Part shown: positions 51,259 to 60,174 of the stretch, in pieces
How the letters are laid out: each line of letters starts with the position of its first letter
How positions within the stretch are numbered: position 1 is the stretch's first letter
The notes under the pieces: model-generated
Databases searched by the model: none
What the model was told of the DNA's origin: nothing
Seen by the model: only the letters and a program-made list of their open reading frames with translations
From: Streptomyces cinnabarinus
GTDB lineage: Bacteria; Actinomycetota; Actinomycetes; Streptomycetales; Streptomycetaceae
Assembly (NCBI RefSeq): GCF_027270315.1
Contig: NZ_CP114413.1
Span: forward strand, 744,001 to 808,000
Reading direction: 5' to 3'
Length of the DNA stretch: 64,000 nucleotides
Translations under genes and position numbers: made by a program

Positions 51259-53223
51259 TCAGTGCGTGGTCGGTGCCGACAAGCGGTGCAGCCGCAGGGC
51301 GAGCTGGATCTCCAGGGCGCGGGCCGGGCTCTGCCAGTCGTCGCCCAGCAGGCGCCCGACGCGCTCCAGGCGCTGGGCGACCGTGTTCACATGGACGTGT
51401 AGATCGTCCTTGGTGCGGGCGGGGCTCATCCCGCTGGCGAAGTAGGCGTCGAGGGTGCGCACCAGGTCGGTGCCGCGTCGTTCGTCGTAGGTGACGACCG
51501 GGCCGATGGTGCGCTCGACGAAGCCGGTGATGTCCCGTTCGCCGGCCAGCAGCAGTCCGACGAAGCCGAAGTCCTCCGCGGCGGCGCCGTCACCGCGGCG
51601 GCCGAGCAGGCGCAGGGCGTCCAGGCAGCGGCGGCCCTCCTCGTAGGCGGCGGCCACGGTGTCGGGGTAGGTGGCGAGGTCCTCGACCGGGGCGGAGGCG
51701 CCCACGGTGACCGCCTCGTGGACGGCGGTGCCCAGCTGGCGGGCGGTGCGGCGGGCCAGTGCGGTGGCCGAGTCGGTCCCTTCCAGGGGCAGCAGCAGGA
51801 CCGTGCCGCCGTCCCGGGCGGCGGCCAGGCCGTGCCGGGTCGCGGCCAGATGGGAGGCGGCGGACCACAGGCGGCGCCGGGCGGCGGCCTCCTCGTCGGC
51901 GCCGACGGCGGGCCCGTCGAGCCGGGCGGCGAGCACGACATGGGTGGCGTCGAGATCGGCGTCGAGCCGGGCGGCGCGCTCGCGCAGCAGGCGCGGGTCG
52001 CGGTCGCGGCCGTTCAGCAGGTCGTCCAGCAGTTCGCCGCGGACCCGCTGTTCGGCCTCGGCGGCCGAGCGCCGGGCGAGCAGCAGCAGCGAGGTGACCA
52101 TCGCGGCGCGCTCCAGGGTGCGCTGGTCGACGGGGTCGAGCCCGGGATGGCCCCGCAGGACGAGCGCGCCCAGCAGTTCACCGCCCGCGGCCACGGCGGC
52201 GATCCAGTCGTCCTCGTGCCGTACGGCGTGCCCTTCCGCGCGGGAGGTCTCCAGGGCCGTGCCGGGGGCGGTCTCGGTGAACTCGACGGTGCCGTCGAGG
52301 ACTTCGGCGACGGCCGCGGCCACGTCGTGCACCCCGCCGCCGCGCAGCACCAGCTCGGCGAGCCGGTCATGGACGTCGGAGGCGCGCTCGATGACTCCGC
52401 TGCGGTCGCGGATGATCTCGTTGGCGCGCTCCAGGTCGGCGAGGGCCGAGCGGGTCTCGGTGAGCAGGTTGGCGGTGTCGATGGCGGCCGCGGCCAGGGC
52501 GGCGAAGGAGCCGAGCAGGGCGATCTGCTCCCGCTCGAAGACCCGGGCCCGCCGGTCCGCCGCGAAGAGCACGCCGATGACGTGGTGCCCCAGCATCAGC
52601 GGCACCCCGCAGATCGCCACCAGTCCTTCCTCGCGCACCCCGGAGTCGATGCTCACGGTGTGCCGGAACCGCTCGTCCTCGAAGTAGTCGTCGGTGACGT
52701 AGGGACGGGCGGTCTGCGCGACGAGTCCGCCGAGCCCCTCCCCCATGCCGATGCGCAGTTGCTGGAAGCGGGCGGCGACCGAGCCCTCGGTGACCCGCAT
52801 GTAGGTGTCGCCGCGCTTGGGGTCGTTCAGGCTGAGGTAGGCGACATCGGTGCCGAGCAGTGAACGGGCGCGCTGCACGATCGCCTGGAGCACGGCGTCC
52901 AGGTCCCTCAGGCCCGCCAGGTCGTGGGCCGTCTCGAAGAGCGCGGACAGCTCGGCCTCGCGCCTGCGCCGTCCTTCCAGTTCGGAGCGGACGCGCAGGG
53001 CGAGCAGCTTGGCCGCTTCCAGCGCGGCGATCCGCTCGGCGGGCCGTCCCTCGGCGCGGGCGAGCAGCAGCAGCTGCTCGTAGGCGTCGGCCGAGGCGCC
53101 TCGGGCCAGCAGTTCGAGGAACGGCGCCTCGGCGCCGCCGCCCGGCACCTGGCCGGTGGAGCGCTCTGCGGACTGCGGCTCTGCGGACCGCGGCTCTGCG
53201 GACTGCACGTGATCGCGGGACAT
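51259..53223 (-). CDS. GAF-domain PucR/CdaR-type transcriptional regulator
   Basis: About 654 residues. A GAF sensor (about 100-260, LFETAHDLAGLRDLDAVLQAIV) and a coiled-coil linker (ALADLERANEIIRDRSGVIE) precede a GGDEF-like regulator module and the C-terminal PucR helix-turn-helix (TLDAYFASGMSPARTKDDLHVHVNTVAQRLERV-type, about 590-630). The N-terminus has tandem SAEP repeats from a short DNA repeat. It follows the dehydrogenase by 67 bp, same strand. ATG 53241 is an alternative start. Confidence 0.88.
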   Translation of the reverse strand: MSRDHVQSAEPRSAEPQSAERSTGQVPGGGAEAPFLELLARGASADAYEQLLLLARAEGRPAERIAALEAAKLLALRVRSELEGRRRREAELSALFETAHDLAGLRDLDAVLQAIVQRARSLLGTDVAYLSLNDPKRGDTYMRVTEGSVAARFQQLRIGMGEGLGGLVAQTARPYVTDDYFEDERFRHTVSIDSGVREEGLVAICGVPLMLGHHVIGVLFAADRRARVFEREQIALLGSFAALAAAAIDTANLLTETRSALADLERANEIIRDRSGVIERASDVHDRLAELVLRGGGVHDVAAAVAEVLDGTVEFTETAPGTALETSRAEGHAVRHEDDWIAAVAAGGELLGALVLRGHPGLDPVDQRTLERAAMVTSLLLLARRSAAEAEQRVRGELLDDLLNGRDRDPRLLRERAARLDADLDATHVVLAARLDGPAVGADEEAAARRRLWSAASHLAATRHGLAAARDGGTVLLLPLEGTDSATALARRTARQLGTAVHEAVTVGASAPVEDLATYPDTVAAAYEEGRRCLDALRLLGRRGDGAAAEDFGFVGLLLAGERDITGFVERTIGPVVTYDERRGTDLVRTLDAYFASGMSPARTKDDLHVHVNTVAQRLERVGRLLGDDWQSPARALEIQLALRLHRLSAPTTH

Positions 53224-53290
53224 GCTCACAGGATTCCCCATCGCACGGTCGCCGGGTCGGCCCTGTGGACAACCCGAGGGCGACGACCGC

Positions 53291-54091
53291 TCAGTGCGCG
53301 GTCCAGCCGCCGTCCAGGACGAGCGACGTACCGGTCACGAAGGATGCCTGCGGACTGCACAGATAGGCAACGGCCTCGGCGACCTCGTCCGGCTCGATGA
53401 GCCGCTTGAGCGCCATGTCCTGGAGCATCACCTCTCTCAGGACGCGTTCCTCGGGGATGCCGTGCGCCCGCGCCTGATCGGCGACCTGCTTCTCGACCAG
53501 CGGGGTGCGCACATAGGCGGGGCACACACAGTTCGAGGTGACGCCATGGGGGGCGCCTTCCAGGGCGGCGGTCTTGGAGAGGCCCTCCAGACCGTGCTTG
53601 GCGGAGACGTAGGCCGCCTTGTAGGCGGAGGCGCGCAGGCCGTGCACGGAGGACACGTTGACGATCCGGCCCCAGCCCTGCCCGTACATGTGCGGCAGCG
53701 CGCCGCGGATCAGCCGGAACGGCGCCTCCAGCATGACGGTGAGCACCGTGTGGAAGACGTCCGGCGGGAACTCCTCCAGGGGCCGCACCAGCTGCAGTCC
53801 GGCGTTGTTGACGAGGACGTCGGTGCCGGCCGCGGCCAGTTCGGCGGCGTCCAGGTCGGTGAGGTCGAGGGGGTGGGCCTCGATGGTGCCCGCGAGGCCC
53901 CGGCACTGCTCGGCGAGCGCCTCCAGGCCCTCGGCGTCCCGGTCGACCGCTCTGACTTTGGCCCCGGCGGCCGCGAGCCGCAGCGCGCAGGCGCGGCCGA
54001 TGCCTCCGGCGGCGCCGGTGACGAGGGCGGTACGGCCGCCGAGGTCGAGCGAGGGGGCGGGGGGTGCCGGGAGGGCCTTGGACGGGGTCAT
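53291..54091 (-). CDS. 3-hydroxybutyrate dehydrogenase-type SDR
   Basis: A 266-residue SDR. LVTGAAGGIGRACALRLA (about 23-40) binds NAD; LVNNAG, Ser in NVSSVHG, and YVSAK give an intact catalytic triad; LQLVRPLEEF and the HGL segment match (R)-3-hydroxybutyrate dehydrogenases, which oxidise hydroxybutyrate to acetoacetate. TAGGGT seven bases before the ATG suggests a leaderless message. Downstream PucR and convergent symporter form a likely functional unit. Confidence 0.88.
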   Translation of the reverse strand: MTPSKALPAPPAPSLDLGGRTALVTGAAGGIGRACALRLAAAGAKVRAVDRDAEGLEALAEQCRGLAGTIEAHPLDLTDLDAAELAAAGTDVLVNNAGLQLVRPLEEFPPDVFHTVLTVMLEAPFRLIRGALPHMYGQGWGRIVNVSSVHGLRASAYKAAYVSAKHGLEGLSKTAALEGAPHGVTSNCVCPAYVRTPLVEKQVADQARAHGIPEERVLREVMLQDMALKRLIEPDEVAEAVAYLCSPQASFVTGTSLVLDGGWTAH

Positions 54092-54098
54092 GCACCCG

Positions 54099-54104
54099 AC
54101 CCTA
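54099..54104 (-). promoter_or_regulatory. -10 box TAGGGT of a leaderless promoter
   Basis: On the minus strand TAGGGT, seven bases (CGGGTGC), then the ATG of the dehydrogenase. Confidence 0.5.
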
Positions 54105-54146
54105 GGCAGCGCCCCTGCCCCATCCCATGTGGTCAGAGCCCATACT

Positions 54147-54626
54147 TCAGTCGCTGGTCATGGGTTGGAACCATGTGGGTTCGTCCGACAGCGCCTGCTT
54201 GATCCGGAACAGCTGGTACTCGCTCAGCGGGGGCAGCGCGTCCACCGCGAACCAGCCGACCGCGATCGACTCGTCGTCGTTGACCCGGGCCTCGCCGCCG
54301 ACCGCCCGGCAGCGGAGGCAGACGTCCATGAACTGGCAGATGTCGCCATTGTCAAAGGTGACTTCCTGCCCAGACTTCACCAGCACGATCCGCTCGGGCA
54401 CGCAGTGCACACCGGTCTCCTCGTACACCTCCCGCACCGCGCACTCCGCGGGCTGCTCGCCCGGGTCGGGGATGCCGGAGATCACCGCCCACTTGTGGTT
54501 GTCGGCGCGCTGCCCGAGGAGCACTCTGCCCTCGTCGTCGAAGACGACGGCGCTCACGCCGGGCAGCCACAGGAGCTGCTTCCCGGCGGACGCCCGGATC
54601 GTACGGATGAAGTCAGGAGTAGGCAT
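54147..54626 (-). CDS. NUDIX hydrolase
   Basis: A 159-residue NUDIX protein. The box GIPDPGEQPAECAVREVYEETGV spans about 51-73 with the REVYEE metal ligands intact. It hydrolyses a nucleoside diphosphate derivative that cannot be named. TAGGGT lies seven bases before the ATG. Confidence 0.9.
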   Translation of the reverse strand: MPTPDFIRTIRASAGKQLLWLPGVSAVVFDDEGRVLLGQRADNHKWAVISGIPDPGEQPAECAVREVYEETGVHCVPERIVLVKSGQEVTFDNGDICQFMDVCLRCRAVGGEARVNDDESIAVGWFAVDALPPLSEYQLFRIKQALSDEPTWFQPMTSD

Positions 54627-54633
54627 GCAACCG

Positions 54634-54639
54634 ACCCTA
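54634..54639 (-). promoter_or_regulatory. -10 box TAGGGT of a leaderless promoter
   Basis: On the minus strand TAGGGT, seven bases (CGGTTGC), then the NUDIX ATG. It lies inside the last codons of lnt. Confidence 0.45.
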
Positions 54640-56247
54640 ACGGGCCGGTGCGTCCTGCCTCCTGCGCACTCCGGCGCCGATCGCCCAGCCCAGCCCGCCC
54701 GCGGCGATGAGCACCAGGGCCATCTCCGGCAGGATGCCCAGCTTGGTGGCGGGCGTCTCGGAGGAGCGCAGCGGCACCTCCTGCACCAGCGAGTCGGCGA
54801 CGAACATGCCGGTCTTCTGGGTGATCGTCCCGTCCGGCATGATGATCGCGCTGACCCCGCTGGTCACCGGGACCGTGACGGTCCGGCTGTGCTCGACGGC
54901 GCGCACCCGCGACATGGCGAGCTGCTGGTAGGTCATCTCACTGCGGTCGAAGGTGGCGTTGTTGCTCGGCACCGAGATCATCTGCGCGCCGTCGGTGACG
55001 GTGTCCCGCACGGCCCAGTCGAAGGCGGCCTCGTAGCAGGTGGCGAGGCCGACCTTGGTGCCGTCGATGTCGAACACGCCCGGCTCGCTGCCCCGGCTGA
55101 AGTCCTGGCGGACCATCGACGTCCACTCGGAGTTGATCGCCCCGATCATGGACCGCAGCGGAAGGTACTCGCCGAACGGCTGGATCTGCCGCTTGTCGTA
55201 CGTCTGCAGCGGGCCCTTGGCCGGGTCCCACAGGATCTGTTCGTTGAGCAGCTTGCCGTCCCGCTCCACCACGCCGCCGACGGAGATCGGCGCGCCGATG
55301 GCCTTCGCCGCGGTGTCGATGACCTCGCGGGCGTCGGCGTTGGCGAAGGGGTCGATGTCGGAGGAGTTCTCCGGCCAGAGCACGAAGTCGGGCCGGTCGA
55401 CCTTGCCCGCCTTGACCTGGGCGGCGAGCCGCTCGGTCTCCCGCGCGTGGTAGTCGAGCACGGCCCGGCGCTGGGAGTTGAAGTCCAGTCCCGCGCGGGG
55501 GACGTTGCCCTGGATGACCGCCACGGTGACGGTGCCGTTCTCGGCCTTGTCGCTGACCAGCGGCCGGGCGGACAGCGCCCCGGCGACGGGGACCGCGACG
55601 CTCAGCAGGGCCACGGCCGCGGCGGACCGCTGGACGGCCCGGGTGCGCTGCCGTTCCACGGCGAGCCGGACCACCTCGTACAGGCCGAAGCCGCACAGGA
55701 CGACCGCGAAGCCGAGCACGGGGGTGCCGCCGACCGCGGCGAGCGGCAGGAAGACACCGTCGGCCTGGCCGAAGGCGATCTTGCCCCAGGGGAAGCCGCT
55801 GAACGGCGCACGCGCGCGTGCCGCCTCCCCGGCGATCCACAGCGCGGCGGCCCACACGGGCCAGCCCGGCAGCCGGGAGACCACGGCGACGCCGGCGCCG
55901 ACCAGCGCCACGAAGACCGCCTCGATGACCACGAGCGCGATCCAGGGCCCGGGGCCCACCTCCACGCCCGTCCACACCAGCAGTGGCAGCAGGAAGCCCA
56001 GACCGAAGAGGTAACCGAGACCGAGACCCGCCTTCCAGCTGCGGCCGCGCAGCAGCCAGCCGAACCCGGCGAAGGCGGGCACCGCCAGCCACCACAGGGT
56101 GCGCGGCGGGAAGCTGACGTAGAGCAGCACTCCGAAGAGCGCGGCTGCGAGAGCCGGCAGCAGGCGTTCGAGCCACACCCGGCGCGGGGCGGGCGAGAGC
56201 GGCTTCACCTGGTCCGACTCGTCCACGGAGGTTGCGGTGACGGTCAC
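54637..56247 (-). CDS. lnt: Apolipoprotein N-acyltransferase
   Basis: A 536-residue membrane enzyme that N-acylates the lipobox Cys of lipoproteins. About six N-terminal TM helices (30-225) lead to an extracellular nitrilase domain (about 240-490) with E293 in WPENS, K352 in DKRQIQPFGE and C404 in LATCYE, and one TM helix at the end. The GTG at 56247 follows TACACT by six bases, so it is probably leaderless. Confidence 0.92.
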   Translation of the reverse strand: MTVTATSVDESDQVKPLSPAPRRVWLERLLPALAAALFGVLLYVSFPPRTLWWLAVPAFAGFGWLLRGRSWKAGLGLGYLFGLGFLLPLLVWTGVEVGPGPWIALVVIEAVFVALVGAGVAVVSRLPGWPVWAAALWIAGEAARARAPFSGFPWGKIAFGQADGVFLPLAAVGGTPVLGFAVVLCGFGLYEVVRLAVERQRTRAVQRSAAAVALLSVAVPVAGALSARPLVSDKAENGTVTVAVIQGNVPRAGLDFNSQRRAVLDYHARETERLAAQVKAGKVDRPDFVLWPENSSDIDPFANADAREVIDTAAKAIGAPISVGGVVERDGKLLNEQILWDPAKGPLQTYDKRQIQPFGEYLPLRSMIGAINSEWTSMVRQDFSRGSEPGVFDIDGTKVGLATCYEAAFDWAVRDTVTDGAQMISVPSNNATFDRSEMTYQQLAMSRVRAVEHSRTVTVPVTSGVSAIIMPDGTITQKTGMFVADSLVQEVPLRSSETPATKLGILPEMALVLIAAGGLGWAIGAGVRRRQDAPAR

Positions 56248-56253
56248 TGTGGG

Positions 56254-56259
56254 AGTGTA
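56254..56259 (-). promoter_or_regulatory. -10 box TACACT of a leaderless promoter
   Basis: On the minus strand TACACT, CCCACA, then the GTG of lnt. Confidence 0.5.
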
Positions 56260-56355
56260 CGGCGGTCGGCCTCGGCACCGACAGCGCGGTCGGTGAGGGG
56301 GCGGCGGCCGCTGTGCCACATCGCTCCCTCCCAAGACGTCCACAAATCGTCCATC

Positions 56356-56361
56356 TACCGT
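56356..56361 (+). promoter_or_regulatory. -10 box TACCGT of a leaderless promoter
   Basis: TACCGT, then TACGGT (itself self-complementary to the box), then the GTG at 56368. Confidence 0.45.
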
Positions 56362-56367
56362 TACGGT

Positions 56368-57534
56368 GTGCCGGAGCAAGTGTCGTACGAGCCGGTCAGG
56401 GCCGTGGCGGAGCGTTTCGCCACCGGTCGGGGGGCGACCGGGTTGCGGGGGTCGGTCGGGGTGGGTGCCACGGGGATGACGTCTGCGGCCGGTGCCGATG
56501 ACGTCGGAGAGAGACGAAACGTTTCTGACGCGGCGGGTGTCGTGGTGCTCGGCGCCTGCGCCACCTGGTCCCTGGTCACGGCCACCGTGCAGGACGGCCG
56601 CCCCGAGGGTGTGCTGCTCGCGATCCTCGCCGTCGCCGCCGGTTACGCCGCGGGCCGGATCGGCGGCGCGCTGCTGCCGGTCGCCGCGCCCGGTGCCGCG
56701 GCGCTCGTCGGAGTGGCCCTGACGGTCACCCTCCCCCGGCTCGGCCCGGACCCCGACATCGTCACGCCGCTCGGCCAGGCCGGTGCCACGGCCGCCCTGC
56801 TGACCCTCTCCGCGGGCGCCGCCTGCTGCGCCGCCTGGGCCGCCAAGGCGCCCGCCCTGCGGCTCGCCCTGCGCCTGCTGGCCGCCGGGATCGCGGTGAC
56901 CGCGGCCGTCCTCGGCTCCACCTCGGGACTCGTCGTCTGTTCCGCCGTACTACTGTGCTCCCTCGCCGCCGGCAAGATGCCGAACCGGGGCCTCGGCATC
57001 GCCGGACTGGCCCTGACCACGGCCCTGGTGACCGGTGTGACCTGGGCCGTCGCCGGGAGAGCGGTGCCGGACGGGCTCTCCGCCTCGCTGGAGGGCCAGC
57101 TCACCGGGCACCGCCTCGACCTGTGGCACGACGCCCTGAGTCTCGCGGAGCAGGACGCCGCCCTGGGCGTGGGCCCCGGACGCTTCGGGGAGCTGAGCTC
57201 CACGGCCACCGGCACCCTGCTCTCCGACGGCAAACCGCACTCGGCGCCCTTGCAGCAGGCCGCCGAACAGGGCGTCGTCGGGTTGGTGCTGCTGGCCGCC
57301 GCGTTCTGCTGGGTGCTCTTCGCGCTCTGGCGCGCTCCGCGGCCGACACCCGTCGTGCTCACCGCAGGGGCGGCGCTGACGGGGCTCGCGGCGATCGCCA
57401 CGGTCGGCAACGCGCTCAGCTTCACCACGGTGTCGGTGGGCGCGGGACTGCTGGCCGGACTGGCCACGGCCCGTCCGATGCCCGAGACGTCACCCTCCAC
57501 CGTGCCGGAGGCCCGCCCCCGCCGGACGGTCTGA
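56368..57534 (+). CDS. O-antigen-ligase-like polytopic membrane protein
   Basis: A 388-residue membrane protein with about nine hydrophobic segments. The loop GHRLDLWHDALSLAEQDAALGVGPGRFGELS (split here as positions about 247-277) followed by SAPLQQAAEQGVVGLVLL resembles the Wzy_C periplasmic loop of O-antigen ligases, which join glycan chains to lipid carriers. The first 50 residues are polar. It diverges from lnt; a later in-frame ATG is possible. Confidence 0.75.
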   Translation: MPEQVSYEPVRAVAERFATGRGATGLRGSVGVGATGMTSAAGADDVGERRNVSDAAGVVVLGACATWSLVTATVQDGRPEGVLLAILAVAAGYAAGRIGGALLPVAAPGAAALVGVALTVTLPRLGPDPDIVTPLGQAGATAALLTLSAGAACCAAWAAKAPALRLALRLLAAGIAVTAAVLGSTSGLVVCSAVLLCSLAAGKMPNRGLGIAGLALTTALVTGVTWAVAGRAVPDGLSASLEGQLTGHRLDLWHDALSLAEQDAALGVGPGRFGELSSTATGTLLSDGKPHSAPLQQAAEQGVVGLVLLAAAFCWVLFALWRAPRPTPVVLTAGAALTGLAAIATVGNALSFTTVSVGAGLLAGLATARPMPETSPSTVPEARPRRTV

Positions 57535-57536
57535 GG

Positions 57537-58082
57537 TCAGTGCGCGGTGCCCGGGGTGCCCGCGCGCAACCGGGCCCTGATCACCCGTACGGCCGCCTCG
57601 GCGTCGTCCACCGTGATCGTGAACGTGTGGCCGTCCCAGAGCCGCAGCACGATGCCCTCACCACGCCGTACGACGACGGCGGTGCCCTTCTCGGGCCGCC
57701 AGCGGTAGCCCCAGCCGCCCCAGTGGCGGGGGGTGACCAGCGGCGCGAAGTCGGCGCCGACGACATCGGACAGCGGGATCCGGCGGCGCGGCACGCCCAT
57801 GTGGCCGCAGCGCACTTCGAGGCACTCCTTGTCGACCTTCAGGGCGACGTGCACGAACGCCAGGGTGCCGAAGAGAACGAGCAGACCGGCCGCGATACAG
57901 CCGACGACGGCCATCGCGAGCGGGGCGACGCCGGAGGTCCACGCCGAGTCGACGGCCAGCTCGACGCCGAGCGCCATGCAGGCCGCCCCCACCAGCGCCA
58001 GCAGCCACTGGACGCGGTTGGTGGCCCGTCCGGTCCAGACGTCGGGGTGCGGCGCGTGCTCGCCGTGGGGGTGGTCCCTCAT
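57537..58082 (-). CDS. Small membrane protein with PH-like C-terminal domain
   Basis: A 181-residue protein with two TM helices (about 27-47 and 54-77) followed by a beta-rich domain (ECLEVRCGHMGVPRRRIPLSDV; WGYRWRPEKGTAVVVRRGEG) like bacterial PH/DUF3093 modules. Function unknown. TAACCT lies seven bases before the ATG. It converges on the ligase-like gene two bp away. Confidence 0.78.
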   Translation of the reverse strand: MRDHPHGEHAPHPDVWTGRATNRVQWLLALVGAACMALGVELAVDSAWTSGVAPLAMAVVGCIAAGLLVLFGTLAFVHVALKVDKECLEVRCGHMGVPRRRIPLSDVVGADFAPLVTPRHWGGWGYRWRPEKGTAVVVRRGEGIVLRLWDGHTFTITVDDAEAAVRVIRARLRAGTPGTAH

Positions 58083-58089
58083 GGCAATG

Positions 58090-58095
58090 AGGTTA
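58090..58095 (-). promoter_or_regulatory. -10 box TAACCT of a leaderless promoter
   Basis: On the minus strand TAACCT, CATTGCC, then the ATG of the PH-like membrane protein. Confidence 0.45.
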
Positions 58096-58167
58096 CTCAG
58101 GTTTCGCTGCGCGGGTACCTCGTTGCGCAGGGTGACTGGGCCACGTGGGCGTTCCTGCCGGTCCGCG

Positions 58168-58953
58168 TCATCCGGCCGGGGTGACCGCCTGCAGAAGGCG
58201 TCCCTCGGCGTAGGCCAGGGCGGGCTCGGGCAGGGTGCCCGCGCGTCCGCTGAGCAGCACCGTGAGGGTGCCGACGGGGTCCGCAGCGGGCGCGGGCTGC
58301 TCGCCGATCCGGCGCAGCGCCTGGGCGGCGACCGCTCCGGCGGAGCCGTGCAGGACGAGTGGCGGAAGCCCGGGACGCTGCACGGCGGCGCGGATGCGCT
58401 CGGCGACCAGCTCGTAGTGGGTGCAGCCGAGGACGACGGTGGTCACGTTGTCGGGGGTCAGGCTGGCGGCCGCGGCCACGGCGGCGGTGATCGCCGCCTC
58501 GTCGGCGCGCTCCACGGCCTCGGCGAGCCCGTGGCAGGGCACCTCGGTGACCCGTACTCCGTCCGCGTGGTCCTCGATGAGGCCTCGCTGGTAGGCGCTG
58601 CCGGTGGTGGCGGGCGTGGCCCAGATCGCGACGGGTCCGCCGCCGGCCGCCGCGGGCTTGATCGCGGGGACCGTGCCGATCACCGGGATGCCCGGTTCCA
58701 GACGGGCCCGCAGGGCGGGCAGGGCGTGCACGGTCGCGGTGTTGCAGCCGACGATCAGGGCCTCGGGGCGGTGGGCCGCGGCGGCCTCGGCTACGGCGAC
58801 GGCCCGCCGGGTGAGGTCCTCCGGCGTGCGCGGTCCCCAGGGCATGCCGTCCGGGTCGAGGGAGAGGACGAGATCTGCGTCGGGCCGCAGCCGTCGTACC
58901 GCGGCGGTGGCCGCGAGCAAGCCGATTCCGGAGTCCATCAGCGCGATCTTCAC
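58168..58953 (-). CDS. Aspartate/glutamate racemase-family protein
   Basis: A 261-residue racemase. D7-S8-G in MDSGIGLL, C70 in VGCNTATV and C177 in LGCTHYEL are the paired acid/base residues of glutamate racemases; MPWGPRTPED substitutes for the usual PYG block. It may supply D-Glu for peptidoglycan or act as a specialised second copy. GTG follows TATCGT by six bases. Confidence 0.87.
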   Translation of the reverse strand: MKIALMDSGIGLLAATAAVRRLRPDADLVLSLDPDGMPWGPRTPEDLTRRAVAVAEAAAAHRPEALIVGCNTATVHALPALRARLEPGIPVIGTVPAIKPAAAGGGPVAIWATPATTGSAYQRGLIEDHADGVRVTEVPCHGLAEAVERADEAAITAAVAAAASLTPDNVTTVVLGCTHYELVAERIRAAVQRPGLPPLVLHGSAGAVAAQALRRIGEQPAPAADPVGTLTVLLSGRAGTLPEPALAYAEGRLLQAVTPAG

Positions 58954-58959
58954 CCGGCC

Positions 58960-58965
58960 ACGATA
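58960..58965 (-). promoter_or_regulatory. -10 box TATCGT of a leaderless promoter
   Basis: On the minus strand TATCGT, GGCCGG, then the GTG of the racemase-like gene. Confidence 0.5.
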
Positions 58966-59010
58966 GACGATGGCCCCTTGCGGGCCGGTGGCGTGGGGCA
59001 GACTGCGCGG

Positions 59011-60174
59011 GTGAGCGCCTTCGTGTGGATCGCCGTCGGATCACTCGCCGCCTGGCTGTGGCTGCTGCTCTGTCAGGGCTTCTTCTGGCGCACGGACATC
59101 CGGCTGCCCGCCCGGCGCGAACCGCGCGCGTGGCCACCGGTGTGCGTGGTCGTCCCGGCCCGCGACGAGGCGGCGGTGCTCCCCGACAGCCTGCCCACGC
59201 TGCTGGCGCAGGACTATCCGGGCCGGGCCGAGGTCTTCCTGGTCGACGACGGCAGCTCCGACGGCACCGGCGAGCTGGCGCGCGAACTCGCCGCCCGGTA
59301 CGGCGGCCTCCCGCTGACCGTGGGCTCGCCCGGTGAACCGCCCGCCGGCTGGACCGGAAAGCTGTGGGCGGTGCGCCACGGCATCGCTCTGGCACGCGCG
59401 CGTGAGCCGGAGTACCTGCTGCTCACGGACGCCGACATCGCCCATGCGCCGGACAGCCTCCGCCGGCTCGTGGCCGCGGCCGGCACCGGCGGTTTCGACG
59501 CCGTCTCGCTGATGGCGCGGCTGCGCGTGGAGAGCCGCTGGGAGCGGCTGGTCGTCCCGGCCTTCGTCTACTTCTTCGCGCAGCTGTATCCGTTCCGCCG
59601 GATCGGTAAGAAGGGGACGCGTACGGCGGCCGCGGCGGGCGGCTGTGTCCTGTTGCGCGCGGACACGGCGGAGCGGGCCCGGATCCCGGACGCGATCCGG
59701 CACGCCGTCATCGACGACGTGGCGCTGGCCCGCGCGGTGAAGGGCGGCGGCGGGCACATCTGGCTGGGCCTGGCCGACCGGGTGGACAGTGTGCGGCCGT
59801 ATCCACGGCTGCACGACCTGTGGCGGATGGTCTCCCGCAGCGCCTACGCGCAACTGCGGCACAACCCGCTGCTGCTCGCCGGTACGGTCGCCGGGCTCGC
59901 GCTCGTGTATCTGGTACCGCCGGTGGCACTGGCCGTCGGGGATCCGGTGGCCAAGGCCGTCGGCGGGCTGGCGTGGCTGGTGATGACCGGGACCTACCTG
60001 CCGATGCTCCGCTACTACCGCCAGCCGCTGTGGCTCGCTCCCCTGCTGCCGTTCACCGCGTTCCTCTATCTGCTGATGACGCTCGACTCCGCCGTGCAGC
60101 ACTACCGGGGGCGCGGTGCGGCCTGGAAGGGCCGCACCTACACACGTCCGGACGCGGTGCCCGACGAGGGCTGA
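59011..60174 (+). CDS. GT2 glycosyltransferase, HpnB-like
   Basis: A 387-residue membrane glycosyltransferase. An N-terminal TM helix, then VVVPARDEAAVLPDSLPTLL, the nucleotide-sugar DDGSSDGT and LLTDADIAHAP (DxD), then IDDVALARAVK, and three C-terminal TM helices. The order matches hopene-associated glycosyltransferase HpnB, but no hopanoid genes are near. GTG start; CAGACT six bases upstream. Confidence 0.85.
   Translation: MSAFVWIAVGSLAAWLWLLLCQGFFWRTDIRLPARREPRAWPPVCVVVPARDEAAVLPDSLPTLLAQDYPGRAEVFLVDDGSSDGTGELARELAARYGGLPLTVGSPGEPPAGWTGKLWAVRHGIALARAREPEYLLLTDADIAHAPDSLRRLVAAAGTGGFDAVSLMARLRVESRWERLVVPAFVYFFAQLYPFRRIGKKGTRTAAAAGGCVLLRADTAERARIPDAIRHAVIDDVALARAVKGGGGHIWLGLADRVDSVRPYPRLHDLWRMVSRSAYAQLRHNPLLLAGTVAGLALVYLVPPVALAVGDPVAKAVGGLAWLVMTGTYLPMLRYYRQPLWLAPLLPFTAFLYLLMTLDSAVQHYRGRGAAWKGRTYTRPDAVPDEG

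Noticed and set aside
53160..53215. Short tandem repeat near the PucR start as a regulatory repeat
   Set aside because: The ctctgcggac repeat is in frame and encodes SAEP units of the PucR N-terminus, so it is coding.
54127..57534. A 1135-residue plus-strand open frame
   Set aside because: Its first two thirds are antisense to NUDIX and lnt; only the part from 56368 has hydrophobic helices and the ligase-like loop.
58168..58953. Calling this gene murI
   Set aside because: Catalytic residues fit a glutamate racemase, but its isolated context and altered PYG block leave open a second, specialised racemase.
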